Source: Gammaproteobacteria bacterium (GTDB taxonomy: Bacteria; Pseudomonadota; Gammaproteobacteria; Arenicellales; UBA868). Taken from it: a DNA stretch of 64,000 nt. Shown here piece after piece: positions 9,383 through 17,737 of the stretch; positions within the stretch are counted from its first letter, which is position 1, and every line of letters begins with the position of its first letter. The stretch is taken from NCBI GenBank assembly GCA_022451485.1, contig JAKUQS010000004.1:1-64000 (forward strand), read 5' to 3'. The notes under the pieces are model-generated. The model did no database searches and had not been told where the DNA came from. It was given only the letters and a program-made list of their open reading frames with translations. The position numbers and the translations under genes were made by a program.

Positions 9383-10171
9383 TCAATCTTCGTCCATTCG
9401 GACCCGTTTGATTGACTCGCTCTTGCCGTCGATCTCATCGATCTCGATGATCACTCCGCATACCGATCCACGTCCACTGGCCGGTTCAAACCGCTCTGGG
9501 ATACGCTCGACAAACCGGCGCAATACCTTGTCCGTTTGCATACCTATGACCGAATTGTAACAGCCAGTCATACCAACATCAGTGATGTGCGCCGTACCGT
9601 TGGGTAAGACTCGCTCATCTGCCGTCGGCACATGTGTGTGGGTGCCAACCACCGCGGATACCCGCCCATCCAAGTACCACCCCATCGCCATCTTTTCACT
9701 GGTCGTTTCTGCATGAAAATCAACCAATGTCACCCTGACTGAATCTGGTTTCCTGGCAAGCACTGCATCGACACATCGAAATGGACAATCCAGAGTTGGG
9801 TGCATAAATACCGTACCCATCACGTTGATCACTCCTACTTCTACCCCATTTGACGCAGTCGCAACGCCCCAGCCATGGCCGGGTGTACCGTCGGGATAAT
9901 TCTGTGGTCTGAGCAAGCGGGGTTCTTCGTCAACAATGGTTAGTGCTTCGGGCTTATCCCAAATGTGATTACCGGAAGTGAGTAGATCGATTTCACCTGA
10001 AGCCAGGAATTCATCGACAATTTCCGCAGTCACTCCAAATCCACCGGCCGCATTTTCTGCGTTAACCACGGTCAATTCTGGACTGTGTGTATCCTGGATC
10101 TCAGGCAAGAGCCGTCGTAATGCCCGCCTTCCCGGTCGACCGACAACATCTCCTATAAAAAGAATCCTCAT
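9383..10171 (-). CDS. YmdB-type metallophosphoesterase (TIGR00282 family)
   Basis: Calcineurin-like phosphoesterase of 262 residues. GDVVGRPGRRAL at the N-terminus, VVNAENAAGGFG near 38, TSGNHIWDK near 70 and VGTHTHVPTAD near 178 supply the two-metal site of the YmdB family, which hydrolyses 2',3'-cyclic nucleotides (and cAMP in Bacillus). ATG 10171 is preferred; a GTG two codons earlier is possible. It follows the 5-FTHF cyclo-ligase gene by 32 bases on the same strand, and the EVE gene follows 8 bases later. Family membership is firm; the cellular substrate in this organism is not known. Confidence 0.9.
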   Translation of the reverse strand: MRILFIGDVVGRPGRRALRRLLPEIQDTHSPELTVVNAENAAGGFGVTAEIVDEFLASGEIDLLTSGNHIWDKPEALTIVDEEPRLLRPQNYPDGTPGHGWGVATASNGVEVGVINVMGTVFMHPTLDCPFRCVDAVLARKPDSVRVTLVDFHAETTSEKMAMGWYLDGRVSAVVGTHTHVPTADERVLPNGTAHITDVGMTGCYNSVIGMQTDKVLRRFVERIPERFEPASGRGSVCGVIIEIDEIDGKSESIKRVRMDED

Positions 10172-10203
10172 GGGCACATTGTCTGCTTCTAACCGGAAAG
10201 ACG

Positions 10204-10809
10204 CTAGCCCTTGGCGCGCAGGAAGCGTTGGTCTGTCAATACCCCCTCAAGCGGAATATCCCAACTATCCGTGTCGAGACGCTCAACACGCTGGCATTCG
10301 TGAGCCAGGCCAATTAGCCGTGGCCGTTTAAGATGGCAGCGGTGCCGCATCGACGCCAACGAAGCATCATAGAAAGCACCGCCACGGCCCAGGCGATTGC
10401 CTTGAGCATCAAATGCCACCAACGGAACCAAGATAATATCCAATTCACGCGCATCCAACCAATTTTGGCGTGGCACAGCAGGCTCATTTATTTTAAATCG
10501 ATTAGCAATCAGTCGACTGTTCAGATTAAAACTCGCAAACCGAATCCTCGGCCGGCGTCCCGGCACCATCACTGGCAACAGGCAACGCCGGTTTCGACGC
10601 ATCAACTCAATCAAAGTAGGTAACGGATCGATCTCGCCGTCCGTTGCGAGATAAGCCCCAATACGATGAGCATGAGCCAATCCCTGCAACCGGATCACTC
10701 GGCGCGCAAGCTCCTTGGCCGCAAGTCGTTGGGCAGCGAATGACATGGACCGACGTCGCTGACGCATCTCCCGGCGGAGCGTGTTTTTGTATTGGGCTCG
10801 CGAACTCAT
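10204..10809 (-). CDS. 5-formyltetrahydrofolate cyclo-ligase
   Basis: ATP-dependent enzyme of 201 residues converting 5-formyl-THF to 5,10-methenyl-THF (YgfA/Fau). It starts at ATG 10809, giving MSSRAQYKNTLRREMRQRR, the usual basic N-terminus; the longer frame would run into the 6S RNA stem. LVPLVAFDAQGNRLGRGGAFYD near residues 136-158 is the family signature (the conserved GRGGGFYD appears here as GRGGAFYD), and WDIPLEGVLTD lies near the C-terminus. Placement directly downstream of 6S RNA and zapA is the conserved gammaproteobacterial arrangement, in which processing of one transcript yields 6S RNA and the ygfA message. Confidence 0.93.
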   Translation of the reverse strand: MSSRAQYKNTLRREMRQRRRSMSFAAQRLAAKELARRVIRLQGLAHAHRIGAYLATDGEIDPLPTLIELMRRNRRCLLPVMVPGRRPRIRFASFNLNSRLIANRFKINEPAVPRQNWLDARELDIILVPLVAFDAQGNRLGRGGAFYDASLASMRHRCHLKRPRLIGLAHECQRVERLDTDSWDIPLEGVLTDQRFLRAKG

Positions 10810-10874
10810 GGCTGTGACGCGATCAGTTCTAACATTACAATTTTTTCGGTTGGAGGTTAAATCTTTCTGGGCAA

Positions 10875-11071
10875 GTGGCATCGCCCGCTGGTGCCGTACC
10901 GTTCCGGGTACCTTGAACCAATCGGTTCAGGTGGGGCACCTGCGACATCTTAAGGCTTTCCGGTCATCAAACCATCCGGACCTGCACAACAACGCCTGCA
11001 AGGCAATCCCCGATATGTCAGTTAGGTTCTAAGGGATTAGGGAAACAGTCGAACACCGCAGGCGATGCCAC
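10875..11071 (-). ncRNA. ssrS: 6S RNA (ssrS), regulator of sigma70 RNA polymerase
   Basis: A 303-base gap between zapA and the 5-FTHF cyclo-ligase gene holds a 6S RNA on the minus strand. The closing stem is a perfect 11-bp pairing: GTGGCATCGCC at 11071-11061 with GGCGATGCCAC at 10885-10875. The 3' half carries elements much like the E. coli RNA: GCCTTAAGATGTCGCAG (E. coli has GCCTTAAAACTGCGACG) and ACCTGAACCGATTGGTTCAAGG, the small hairpin of the 3' arm. Length is about 197 nt against 184 in E. coli. It should mimic an open promoter and sequester sigma70-RNA polymerase. Exact ends are estimated from the stem. Confidence 0.93.
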
Positions 11072-11112
11072 CAACAGTCTAACTGATCTCTCCGGTTCCA
11101 GCGATGCCCCAC

Positions 11113-11415
11113 TCAGGAAACTATCGGCGTCTCGCTGACAACGTTCGAAACCCGCTCGCGCAAACTCCGAATTCTCTCCGACAACGCTTCAGGTGCTTGG
11201 GGATGGCGACGCAGTTTGAGAAGTTCGTTAGTCAAATTTAACGCAGCAATCACAACGCAGTGTTCAAGTCCAACCACTTTGCTTTGTGCTTGAACAGAAC
11301 GTAATTGATCATCGAGATACGCTGCGGCATTCAAAAGGTCTTCTCGCTCCTGCTTCTTGCAACCCACCGTAAACTGTCGGTCCATAATGTTAACTGTGAC
11401 ACTTTCTTTTGCCAT
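11113..11415 (-). CDS. zapA: Cell division protein ZapA
   Basis: FtsZ-ring-associated protein of 100 residues. The N-terminal beta region VTVNIMDRQFTVGCKKQE, the LLNAAAYLDDQL helix and the C-terminal helical part (HCVVIAALNLTNELLKLR) match ZapA, which forms tetramers that bundle FtsZ filaments at midcell. It is encoded just upstream of 6S RNA and 56 bases downstream of a ZapB-like coiled-coil gene on the same strand, the usual gammaproteobacterial order. Confidence 0.93.
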   Translation of the reverse strand: MAKESVTVNIMDRQFTVGCKKQEREDLLNAAAYLDDQLRSVQAQSKVVGLEHCVVIAALNLTNELLKLRRHPQAPEALSERIRSLRERVSNVVSETPIVS

Positions 11416-11471
11416 GTTTAGAAAATTCTCGAGAAATGATTAGCGTGAGGCGAAAGAAAGACTGCCCTGAA

Positions 11472-11705
11472 TCAGGCAACCTCGGATGCCCGAAGTCGAT
11501 CAATAATCTGATCAATACGATGCTTAGCTTCGCGGTTTCGATCCAACAAATGTGCATTGTCTTGCTCAAGTTGTTGCCGATTAGTTCGTAACTCTGCATT
11601 TTCACTTTGCAACTTGGCACAAACACCGATGAGGTCTTCCAATTGTCCCGCAAGGCCTTCCACTTCATCGTTCACGTCCGTCAAAGGGTAATCGCCTTCT
11701 TTCAT
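11472..11705 (-). CDS. ZapB-like coiled-coil protein (TIGR02449 family)
   Basis: A 77-residue protein made almost entirely of a heptad-rich helix (residues 13-72: LAGQLEDLIGVCAKLQSENA, then NRQQLEQDNAHLLDRNREAK). This is the TIGR02449 family, found next to zapA in gammaproteobacteria and thought to act with ZapA at the division septum, in the manner of ZapB. It starts at ATG 11705. The divergent ygfB gene begins 160 bases away, so promoters for both operons lie in that interval. The role is inferred from position and structure. Confidence 0.85.
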   Translation of the reverse strand: MKEGDYPLTDVNDEVEGLAGQLEDLIGVCAKLQSENAELRTNRQQLEQDNAHLLDRNREAKHRIDQIIDRLRASEVA

Positions 11706-11831
11706 TGAATCATTCCGCCTGAAAAATAGTTAGTGCGCGTGCGCAAAAACATGCCCGCGCTGTGTCGATGAAAAAATCATAGGGGGATCGTCGCCTCTGG
11801 TCAATGTCAATGACTCGGTTGCGTCCATTGC

Positions 11832-11837
11832 TATACT
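11832..11837 (+). promoter_or_regulatory. Candidate -10 element for ygfB-pepP-ubiH-ubiI
   Basis: TATACT lies 27 bases before the ygfB ATG, in the divergent interval between the ZapB-like gene and ygfB. No strong -35 is seen at 16-18 bases upstream (AATGAC is the closest), so this is a suggestion from one hexamer and its position. Confidence 0.4.
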
Positions 11838-11864
11838 GCTGCTTTTGAGGCCTGCTGATTGATA

Positions 11865-12455
11865 ATGGACCCGTCCGAACTGCAACTAGATGGCGTATTT
11901 TACGCGGGACTGCAAGCCCAATTAGACCTCAATGGTAAGGGATTCAGCGCGGCGGAGTTGCATGGCACCCTGACTGGCCTGACCTGCGCCGGCTGGCTTG
12001 AGACAGAGCTCGACAGTTGCCAGGCGTTGTTGGGGCAAGACACGATAGAGCAGTCTATTGAAAATGACCTATTGACTGGCTTGATGGGGCTGATCAGACA
12101 AACGCTTGACGCTGGCAACTTAGAATTTCGCTTGCTGTTACCAGGAGACGATGAACCACTACAAACCAGGGCGCAGGCCCTGGCTGACTGGTGCCAGGGC
12201 TGTGTGATGGGCCTGCATCATGGCGATCGCTTCAAGACGACCAAACTGGATGATGAAATAGCCGAATTTCTGTCCGATCTTGGGCAGATCGGCATACTCC
12301 AAGTGGGCAATGACAGCCCCGACGAGCAAGAGAGGGCACTGTTTGAATTGCAGGAATACACCCGTTTGGGGGTCCAAATGGTCTTCGAAGAATACCCTTC
12401 GATTGGGCGAATTAAGCCGAACGACTTGGATAACACAAGAGATTCAGTCAAATGA
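11865..12455 (+). CDS. ygfB: UPF0149 family protein YgfB
   Basis: Protein of 196 residues of the YgfB/YecA (UPF0149) family. GFSAAELHGTLTGLTCAG near residues 26-43 and DWCQGCVMGL near 106-115 are the family's hallmark segments. ATG 11865 was chosen over a TTG two codons upstream. The stop codon overlaps the pepP start (ATGA), so the two are translationally coupled, as in E. coli and Pseudomonas. In P. aeruginosa YgfB acts as a transcription modulator affecting beta-lactam resistance; whether that holds here is unknown. Confidence 0.92.
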   Translation: MDPSELQLDGVFYAGLQAQLDLNGKGFSAAELHGTLTGLTCAGWLETELDSCQALLGQDTIEQSIENDLLTGLMGLIRQTLDAGNLEFRLLLPGDDEPLQTRAQALADWCQGCVMGLHHGDRFKTTKLDDEIAEFLSDLGQIGILQVGNDSPDEQERALFELQEYTRLGVQMVFEEYPSIGRIKPNDLDNTRDSVK

Positions 12456-13762
12456 CGATCATTCATGAACGACGGCGACGTGCCATTATGGATTTAATGG
12501 GTGAAGGCATCGCCATCATCCCCACTGCACCTGAGTCGCAACGAAACAGTGACGTGCACTACCCTTTTCGTCCCGACAGCGATTTCTACTACGTTACGCA
12601 TTTTCCTGAACCTCAAGCAGTAGCAGTTTTGATCCCTGGACGCGCGGAGGGTGAGTTCGTTCTCTTTTGTCGAGAAAGCAACCCCGAACAAGAAACCTGG
12701 CATGGGCGACGCGCTGGACTGGAAGGTGCATGCAATAACTTTGACGCAGACGACGCATTCCCGATTGAGGACATTGGCGATATTCTGCCTGGATTGATCG
12801 AAAATCGACCGAAGATCTACTACAACCTGGGCCGCTATGCCGATTTCGATAAACGTTTACTGCGTTGGGTCGGCGAAGTGAAGTCGAAGGTGCGCTCGGG
12901 CATCTCTGCACCGGAAGAATTGGTCGATCTTGGCCATATTCTGCATGAACTTCGTTTGATCAAGCATCGAGAAGAAATCCGCCACATGAAGCGCGCCGCA
13001 GAGGTGTCCGCGGCCGCCCATCGGCGTGCCATGGCGACCTGCCATCCGGGGATGACAGAAGGACAAGTGCAAGCAGAACTTGAGTATGAATTTGGCCGTG
13101 GCGGTGCCAAATCATGGGCCTACCCTTCCATTGTTGCGGGCGGCGGCAACGCCTGCATTTTGCACTACACAGAAAATGCAGATGTCCTTAACGACGGCGA
13201 CCTACTCTTGATAGACGCGGGTGCCGAAATTGATTGTTACGCAGCCGACATCACACGAACGTTTCCGGTCAACGGGCGCTTTACTCCGGAACAACAGGCT
13301 CTCTATGAAATTGTACTGGCTTCACAACTCGCGGCCATCGACATGATCAGGCCTGGTCAGTCGTGGAATGACCCCCATGAAGCCGCCGTGATTGTACTGA
13401 CGCAAGGATTAATTGAACTAGGCTTACTCAGCGGAAACGTTGATCAGTGCATCGAAGAGGGCGCCTACCGACGGTTTTATATGCACCGTACCGGTCATTG
13501 GTTGGGACTCGATGTGCATGATGTCGGAGAATACAAAATCGACAACGCGTGGCGTATGCTGGAAACCGGCATGGTGCTAACCGTAGAGCCCGGCCTGTAT
13601 ATCACAGCAGGAAAAGACATCGATCAACGATGGCACAATATTGGCATTAGGATAGAAGACGATGTATTAGTGACCTCCACTGGTGCCGAAGTGTTAACTG
13701 GCGACGTCCCGAAACGTCCTGCTGATATTGAAGCATTGATGGCAACTGAACGTGTCAACTAA
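12452..13762 (+). CDS. pepP: Xaa-Pro aminopeptidase PepP
   Basis: Metallopeptidase of 436 residues that removes N-terminal residues preceding proline. The N-terminal aminopeptidase-P domain begins with ERRRRAIMDLMGEGIAI; the C-terminal pita-bread domain supplies the dinuclear metal ligands in LLIDAGAEIDCYAADITRTFP (two aspartates), HRTGHWLGLDVHD (histidine), TVEPGLYI and GIRIEDDVLV (glutamates). Length equals that of E. coli PepP (441). The start overlaps the ygfB stop and the end overlaps the ubiH start by 11 bases, indicating one operon. Confidence 0.96.
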   Translation: MTIIHERRRRAIMDLMGEGIAIIPTAPESQRNSDVHYPFRPDSDFYYVTHFPEPQAVAVLIPGRAEGEFVLFCRESNPEQETWHGRRAGLEGACNNFDADDAFPIEDIGDILPGLIENRPKIYYNLGRYADFDKRLLRWVGEVKSKVRSGISAPEELVDLGHILHELRLIKHREEIRHMKRAAEVSAAAHRRAMATCHPGMTEGQVQAELEYEFGRGGAKSWAYPSIVAGGGNACILHYTENADVLNDGDLLLIDAGAEIDCYAADITRTFPVNGRFTPEQQALYEIVLASQLAAIDMIRPGQSWNDPHEAAVIVLTQGLIELGLLSGNVDQCIEEGAYRRFYMHRTGHWLGLDVHDVGEYKIDNAWRMLETGMVLTVEPGLYITAGKDIDQRWHNIGIRIEDDVLVTSTGAEVLTGDVPKRPADIEALMATERVN

Positions 13763-15017
13763 AGCCGCCAACGGCGCTTATGACATCGTTATCATCGGTG
13801 GGGGCCTGGTTGGCACCAGTCTGGCCTTAGCGCTTCACCCGCTTGACCTGCGCGTTGCCCTACTTGAAGCTGCCACGCGAGACAACACCCCACCGCCGGT
13901 GACTGATGAGCGCACATTAGCCCTGAATTGGGGGTCGCGTCAGATACTCGAAGGCATTGGCGCCTGGTACCAGGTTGAGCCTCTGGCCACTCCCATTCAT
14001 CGACTGCATGTATCAGATGCGGGTCATAGCGGCATTACCCGACTCGACCGCACGCTGATCGGTCAGTCGGCGCTGGGTTATGTGGTACCTGCCCACTCAC
14101 TCAGTGCCGTTCTCGGTGCACAACTGAAAAATTGTGGCACCATCGACCACTACACACCCGCAATCTGTGATCAGGTTTCCGTCATAGATACACAGGCGGT
14201 AGTTCGATGTAGCGCAACAGATCTTTCACTCACGGCTCGTTTAGTGGTCCTCGCTGACGGCGGTCGATCAACACTGCGCCAACAATTTGGGCTGAACGCC
14301 TACGAGAAAACCTACGACCAGACGGTTCTAGTGACAACCGTGCGAACCAGCAAAGTGCACGGACAACGAGCCTTCGAACGCTTTACTGTAGATGGGCCAC
14401 TTGCCCTATTGCCACTTGCGGGACCGCGCTTTGCGTTGGCTTGGACTTTACCTTCCGATCAAGCGCCTGTGCTTGCCTCGCTGCCCGAATCAATCTTTCT
14501 CGCCAAACTGCAGCACTGTTTTGGTGACCGGGCGGGTACTTTCTTAAGCGCTACTGCTCGCCATGTTTTCCCACTGCACCTAACAGATGTCCCCAACGCC
14601 GCAACCGAAAGAGCAGTCGCCATTGGTAACGCAGCACACGTCATGCACCCGGTGGCGGGCCAAGGGCTCAACCTTGGACTGCGTGATGTCGCAGAGCTTG
14701 CAGAGCGCCTACAGGTAGCCCACCACGAAGCACATGACATTGGCAGCACTGCCTTTCTAGCAGCTTACGTGGCTACGCGCCGAGGCCAAACTCGCCGAGT
14801 CCTCTCCTTCACTGATGGACTCGTGCGGCTATTTTCAAACAACATTCCGGGGGTTGGGCTTGTGCGAAACATCGGGCTTAACCTGCTGGACATCGCGCCT
14901 CCTATCAAACGAACGTTATTACGGCGCACCACCGGCCTTGCGGGTCGTCTGCCGCGTCTTGCGCGAGGCTTACCGCTACAGACACACGCCAAGGCCCATG
15001 AGATATCTCATGGCTAA
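13752..15017 (+). CDS. ubiH: 2-octaprenyl-6-methoxyphenol hydroxylase UbiH
   Basis: FAD-dependent aromatic hydroxylase of 421 residues of ubiquinone biosynthesis (C1 hydroxylation in aerobic cells). It has the FAD-binding IIGGGLVGTSLA at residues 14-25, the DG fingerprint VVLADGGRSTLR near 168, and the second FAD motif GNAAHVMHPVAGQGLNLGLRD near 293-313; the GNAA form is typical of UbiH. It starts at GTG 13752 within the pepP end and its stop overlaps the next hydroxylase by 8 bases. Gene order pepP-ubiH-ubiI is conserved across gammaproteobacteria. Confidence 0.94.
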   Translation: MSTKAANGAYDIVIIGGGLVGTSLALALHPLDLRVALLEAATRDNTPPPVTDERTLALNWGSRQILEGIGAWYQVEPLATPIHRLHVSDAGHSGITRLDRTLIGQSALGYVVPAHSLSAVLGAQLKNCGTIDHYTPAICDQVSVIDTQAVVRCSATDLSLTARLVVLADGGRSTLRQQFGLNAYEKTYDQTVLVTTVRTSKVHGQRAFERFTVDGPLALLPLAGPRFALAWTLPSDQAPVLASLPESIFLAKLQHCFGDRAGTFLSATARHVFPLHLTDVPNAATERAVAIGNAAHVMHPVAGQGLNLGLRDVAELAERLQVAHHEAHDIGSTAFLAAYVATRRGQTRRVLSFTDGLVRLFSNNIPGVGLVRNIGLNLLDIAPPIKRTLLRRTTGLAGRLPRLARGLPLQTHAKAHEISHG

Positions 15018-16221
15018 CCCCATCGATATAGTCGTCGCTGGCGGCGGCATAGTCGGGAGCACTTTTGCCGCCGCCCTCGCCGACAGCCCATTACAGATCC
15101 ATGTGATCAACGCGGACCGGCCTTCTCCCTGGCAAGAACACCACTATGACACTCGCGTCAGCGCGATTAACCTAGCCTCCGAATCTATATTGTCCTCTGT
15201 CGACAGTTGGCAGCCTGTTCGAGAAAGACGGGTAGCCCCGTTTCGAGAAATTAAAGTCACTGACTACGCCACAGACACAATGTTGTGCTTCGACGCTGCT
15301 GATTCTGGACTCGCGCATCTCGGACACATTGTAGAGAACTCGGCCATTACCGAGGCGCTTCGCCTGCGTCTTGATGCAGCTCCAAACATTACAGTCAGTC
15401 AAAACGACCGCGTGCAATCGGTCAACCATGCGCAAGGACAAATTCTTGTCAGTACCGAACAGCACCGGTGCATCACTGCGCGCCTACTGGTCGGCGCTGA
15501 TGGTGCGGCATCAACGATACGCACGCTCTCCGGTATTGCATTCAATCAAGTGCCTTACGATCAGACCGCACTGGTCTCCACCGTGACAACGCGGGAACAC
15601 CATGGTGACATCGCACGTCAACGGTTTCTGCCAACAGGTCCGATCGCATTCCTGCCACTTGCCGATGGCCGTTGTTCAATTGTTTGGTCAGCGGATAACG
15701 CATACGCCGAAAAACTCATGGCAATGACAGATCCTGCCTTTTTAGCTGAATTGAATACCGCTTTTCCGAATCAATTGGGCGTTACCTCCGCCACACGGCG
15801 ACAGTCATTTATCCTGGGCCAACTTCATACTTCAACCTACTGTGCGAAGCGCATAGCGCTGATAGGCGACGCCGCCCATACACTTCACCCACTGGCAGGA
15901 CTGGGGGTTAACTTGGGTTTACTGGACGCAGCGTCATTGGCTGAGACAGTCTTGCACGTGGTTGACCGTCATCGTGACATCGGAGGAACCTCGACGCTTC
16001 GTCGATATGAACGTTGGCGCAAGGGCGAGAACACGCTTGCCTTGGCGACGATCGAAAGCATACATCAATTTTTTCAACAAACGAATCCATTGGCGCATCA
16101 ACTTAGAGCAGCGGGAATGTCCTTTTGCCAGCATAATCCGCTGATCAATCGGTTTTTTGTGCACAGAGCGACCGGCCTTTCCGGGGATTTGCCGAGGGCT
16201 GCTAGGTACGCTGAAACCTAG
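15010..16221 (+). CDS. ubiI: UbiI-type ubiquinone biosynthesis hydroxylase (VisC)
   Basis: Second FAD monooxygenase of 403 residues, paralogous to UbiH and probably carrying out C5 hydroxylation of the octaprenylphenol ring. VVAGGGIVGSTFA forms the FAD P-loop, LLVGADGAASTIR the DG motif, and GDAAHTLHPLAGLGVNLGLLDA the distal FAD site (Leu where most members have Gln). ATG 15010 was chosen; an ATG at 14998 in the same frame is possible, while the much longer upstream frame is the shadow of ubiH. It ends the pepP-ubiH-ubiI unit; fur follows after 58 bases with its own -10 element. UbiI is distinguished from UbiF only by position. Confidence 0.88.
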   Translation: MANPIDIVVAGGGIVGSTFAAALADSPLQIHVINADRPSPWQEHHYDTRVSAINLASESILSSVDSWQPVRERRVAPFREIKVTDYATDTMLCFDAADSGLAHLGHIVENSAITEALRLRLDAAPNITVSQNDRVQSVNHAQGQILVSTEQHRCITARLLVGADGAASTIRTLSGIAFNQVPYDQTALVSTVTTREHHGDIARQRFLPTGPIAFLPLADGRCSIVWSADNAYAEKLMAMTDPAFLAELNTAFPNQLGVTSATRRQSFILGQLHTSTYCAKRIALIGDAAHTLHPLAGLGVNLGLLDAASLAETVLHVVDRHRDIGGTSTLRRYERWRKGENTLALATIESIHQFFQQTNPLAHQLRAAGMSFCQHNPLINRFFVHRATGLSGDLPRAARYAET

Positions 16222-16244
16222 TACCCACTCACCCAACTGCACCG

Positions 16245-16250
16245 TATAAT
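16245..16250 (+). promoter_or_regulatory. Candidate -10 element for fur
   Basis: A perfect TATAAT lies 30 bases before the fur ATG in the short gap after ubiI. No good -35 is visible 16-18 bases upstream, and no Fur-box palindrome was recognised. Confidence 0.45.
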
Positions 16251-16279
16251 GACCGCTACGCTTGATCCTTTAGAAACCC

Positions 16280-16723
16280 ATGGCTAACACCACTAATCTC
16301 GAACAAGCGGGACTAAAGACGACCCAACCTCGCCTCAAGGTTCTCAATGCGCTGGAAACAAGCGAGATCCGCCACATGACCGCCGAGGATGTCTACAAAC
16401 AGTTACTCCAAAGTGAGCAGGAAGTGGGGCTTGCAACGGTTTATCGCATCCTGACCCAATTCGAAACCGCCGGCCTGGTTATCCGCCATAACTTCGAAGG
16501 CGGAAGAGCGCTGTATGAACTCCACGACGGGGCGCACCACGACCACATGGTGTGTGTCGAATGTGGCAAGGTATTTGAATTTGTCGATCGTACGATAGAA
16601 CAGCGACAACGTAATGTGGCCGCGAAAGCCGGTTTTGTCATGGAAGACCACTCATTGTCACTTTACGGCGTGTGCAATGGCATGAAAGAGTCCGGACGCT
16701 GCTCAATGAGCAACCGCAACTGA
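16280..16723 (+). CDS. fur: Ferric uptake regulator Fur
   Basis: Iron-responsive repressor of 147 residues. The N-terminal winged helix includes GLKTTQPRLKVLNAL and the recognition helix region GLATVYRILTQFETAGLV. The metal-binding segment DGAHHDHMVCVECGKVFEF holds the His-rich regulatory site and a CxxC zinc pair; the C-terminal cysteines CNGMKESGRC replace the usual closer-spaced pair. It is expected to bind Fe2+ and repress iron-uptake genes. It is monocistronic or the first gene before the kinase 48 bases downstream. Confidence 0.94.
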   Translation: MANTTNLEQAGLKTTQPRLKVLNALETSEIRHMTAEDVYKQLLQSEQEVGLATVYRILTQFETAGLVIRHNFEGGRALYELHDGAHHDHMVCVECGKVFEFVDRTIEQRQRNVAAKAGFVMEDHSLSLYGVCNGMKESGRCSMSNRN

Positions 16724-16771
16724 CTGATTGCCCTGCTTTTCATTCTACCCATCAATTGAGTTGCTATAGTT

Positions 16772-17719
16772 TTGCCCATTCTGATTTGCGGTTCTTTTGC
16801 CTACGACACCATCATGGTGTTTCCAGGTCAGTTTAAGAATCACATTCTTCCTGACCAGATCCACATTTTAAATGTCGCTTTTGTAAATCCGGAGCTACGC
16901 CGTGAGTATGGCGGCTGTGCTGGCAACATTGCATACAACCTAAAGCTGTTGGGTGGCAATCCATTGCCCATGGGGACCGTAGGAAAGGATTTTCAAGAAT
17001 ACCGTGAACGCCTGCGAAGCCTAGACATTCCGGATCACCTGGTACGGGAATTACCAGGGCTGTACACAGCGCAATGCACCATCACCACCGATCAAGACAA
17101 TAATCAGATCACTTCATTTCACCCTGGGGCGATGGCGGAAGCACATAAAAATCGAGTTGATGATGCAGGGAGTGTCGGACTTGGCATCGTAGCACCCGAC
17201 GGCCGTGATGCTATGCTTCAACATGCCCATGACTTCGCGGCCAAAGGTATTCCATTCCTGTTTGATCCCGGCCAAAACCTACCCTTGTTCTCGAGGGACG
17301 AACTCATCACTTTTCTCGACCAATCAACCTGGTGTGTCCTGAACGATTACGAATCGCAATTGTTGATGAATACCACCGGTGACAATATCGAAGATCTTGT
17401 AACGCGCGTCGATGCGTTGATCATCACAAAAGGTGATGAAGGTTCCGAGATACATGTCAATGGCGAAACTATTGCCATTCCAGCTGTACCAGTTACCAAC
17501 GCCAACGATCCGACAGGCTGCGGCGACGCCTATCGGGCAGGATTACTTTATGCCCTTGATAAAGGCTGGAGCTGGGATGTCGCTGGTCGCGTAGGTGCAC
17601 TCCTAGGCGCCATCAAAGTTGAACACCACGGCACACAAAATCATACGTTTACACGAGAAGAGTTTTCAGCCCGCCTAGTAGAGGCCAGCGGCATTGACTT
17701 TATAAACCTTCGTCACTGA
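16772..17719 (+). CDS. PfkB-family carbohydrate/nucleoside kinase (adenosine kinase-like)
   Basis: Sugar or nucleoside kinase of 315 residues. GSFAYDTIMVF at the N-terminus, EYGGCAGNIAYNLKLLG near 45-61 (substrate-lid region) and the catalytic NDPTGCGDAYRAGLLYAL near 247-264 (general base Asp in GCGDA) are PfkB hallmarks. It resembles adenosine-kinase-like members more than ribokinase. The start is TTG 16772: the next in-frame ATG would remove the conserved first strand. It lies beside thymidine phosphorylase (convergent, 18 bases apart), at the edge of the nucleoside region, which fits a nucleoside substrate, but that is inference. Confidence 0.87.
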   Translation: MPILICGSFAYDTIMVFPGQFKNHILPDQIHILNVAFVNPELRREYGGCAGNIAYNLKLLGGNPLPMGTVGKDFQEYRERLRSLDIPDHLVRELPGLYTAQCTITTDQDNNQITSFHPGAMAEAHKNRVDDAGSVGLGIVAPDGRDAMLQHAHDFAAKGIPFLFDPGQNLPLFSRDELITFLDQSTWCVLNDYESQLLMNTTGDNIEDLVTRVDALIITKGDEGSEIHVNGETIAIPAVPVTNANDPTGCGDAYRAGLLYALDKGWSWDVAGRVGALLGAIKVEHHGTQNHTFTREEFSARLVEASGIDFINLRH

Positions 17720-17737
17720 ACTGCTGGGAAACGAGGC

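Noticed and set aside
13800-16221. Long extension of the second ubiquinone hydroxylase frame upstream to 14815
   Set aside because: The added 65 residues overlap ubiH in another frame and lack family resemblance; the FAD-motif start at 15010 fits the family.
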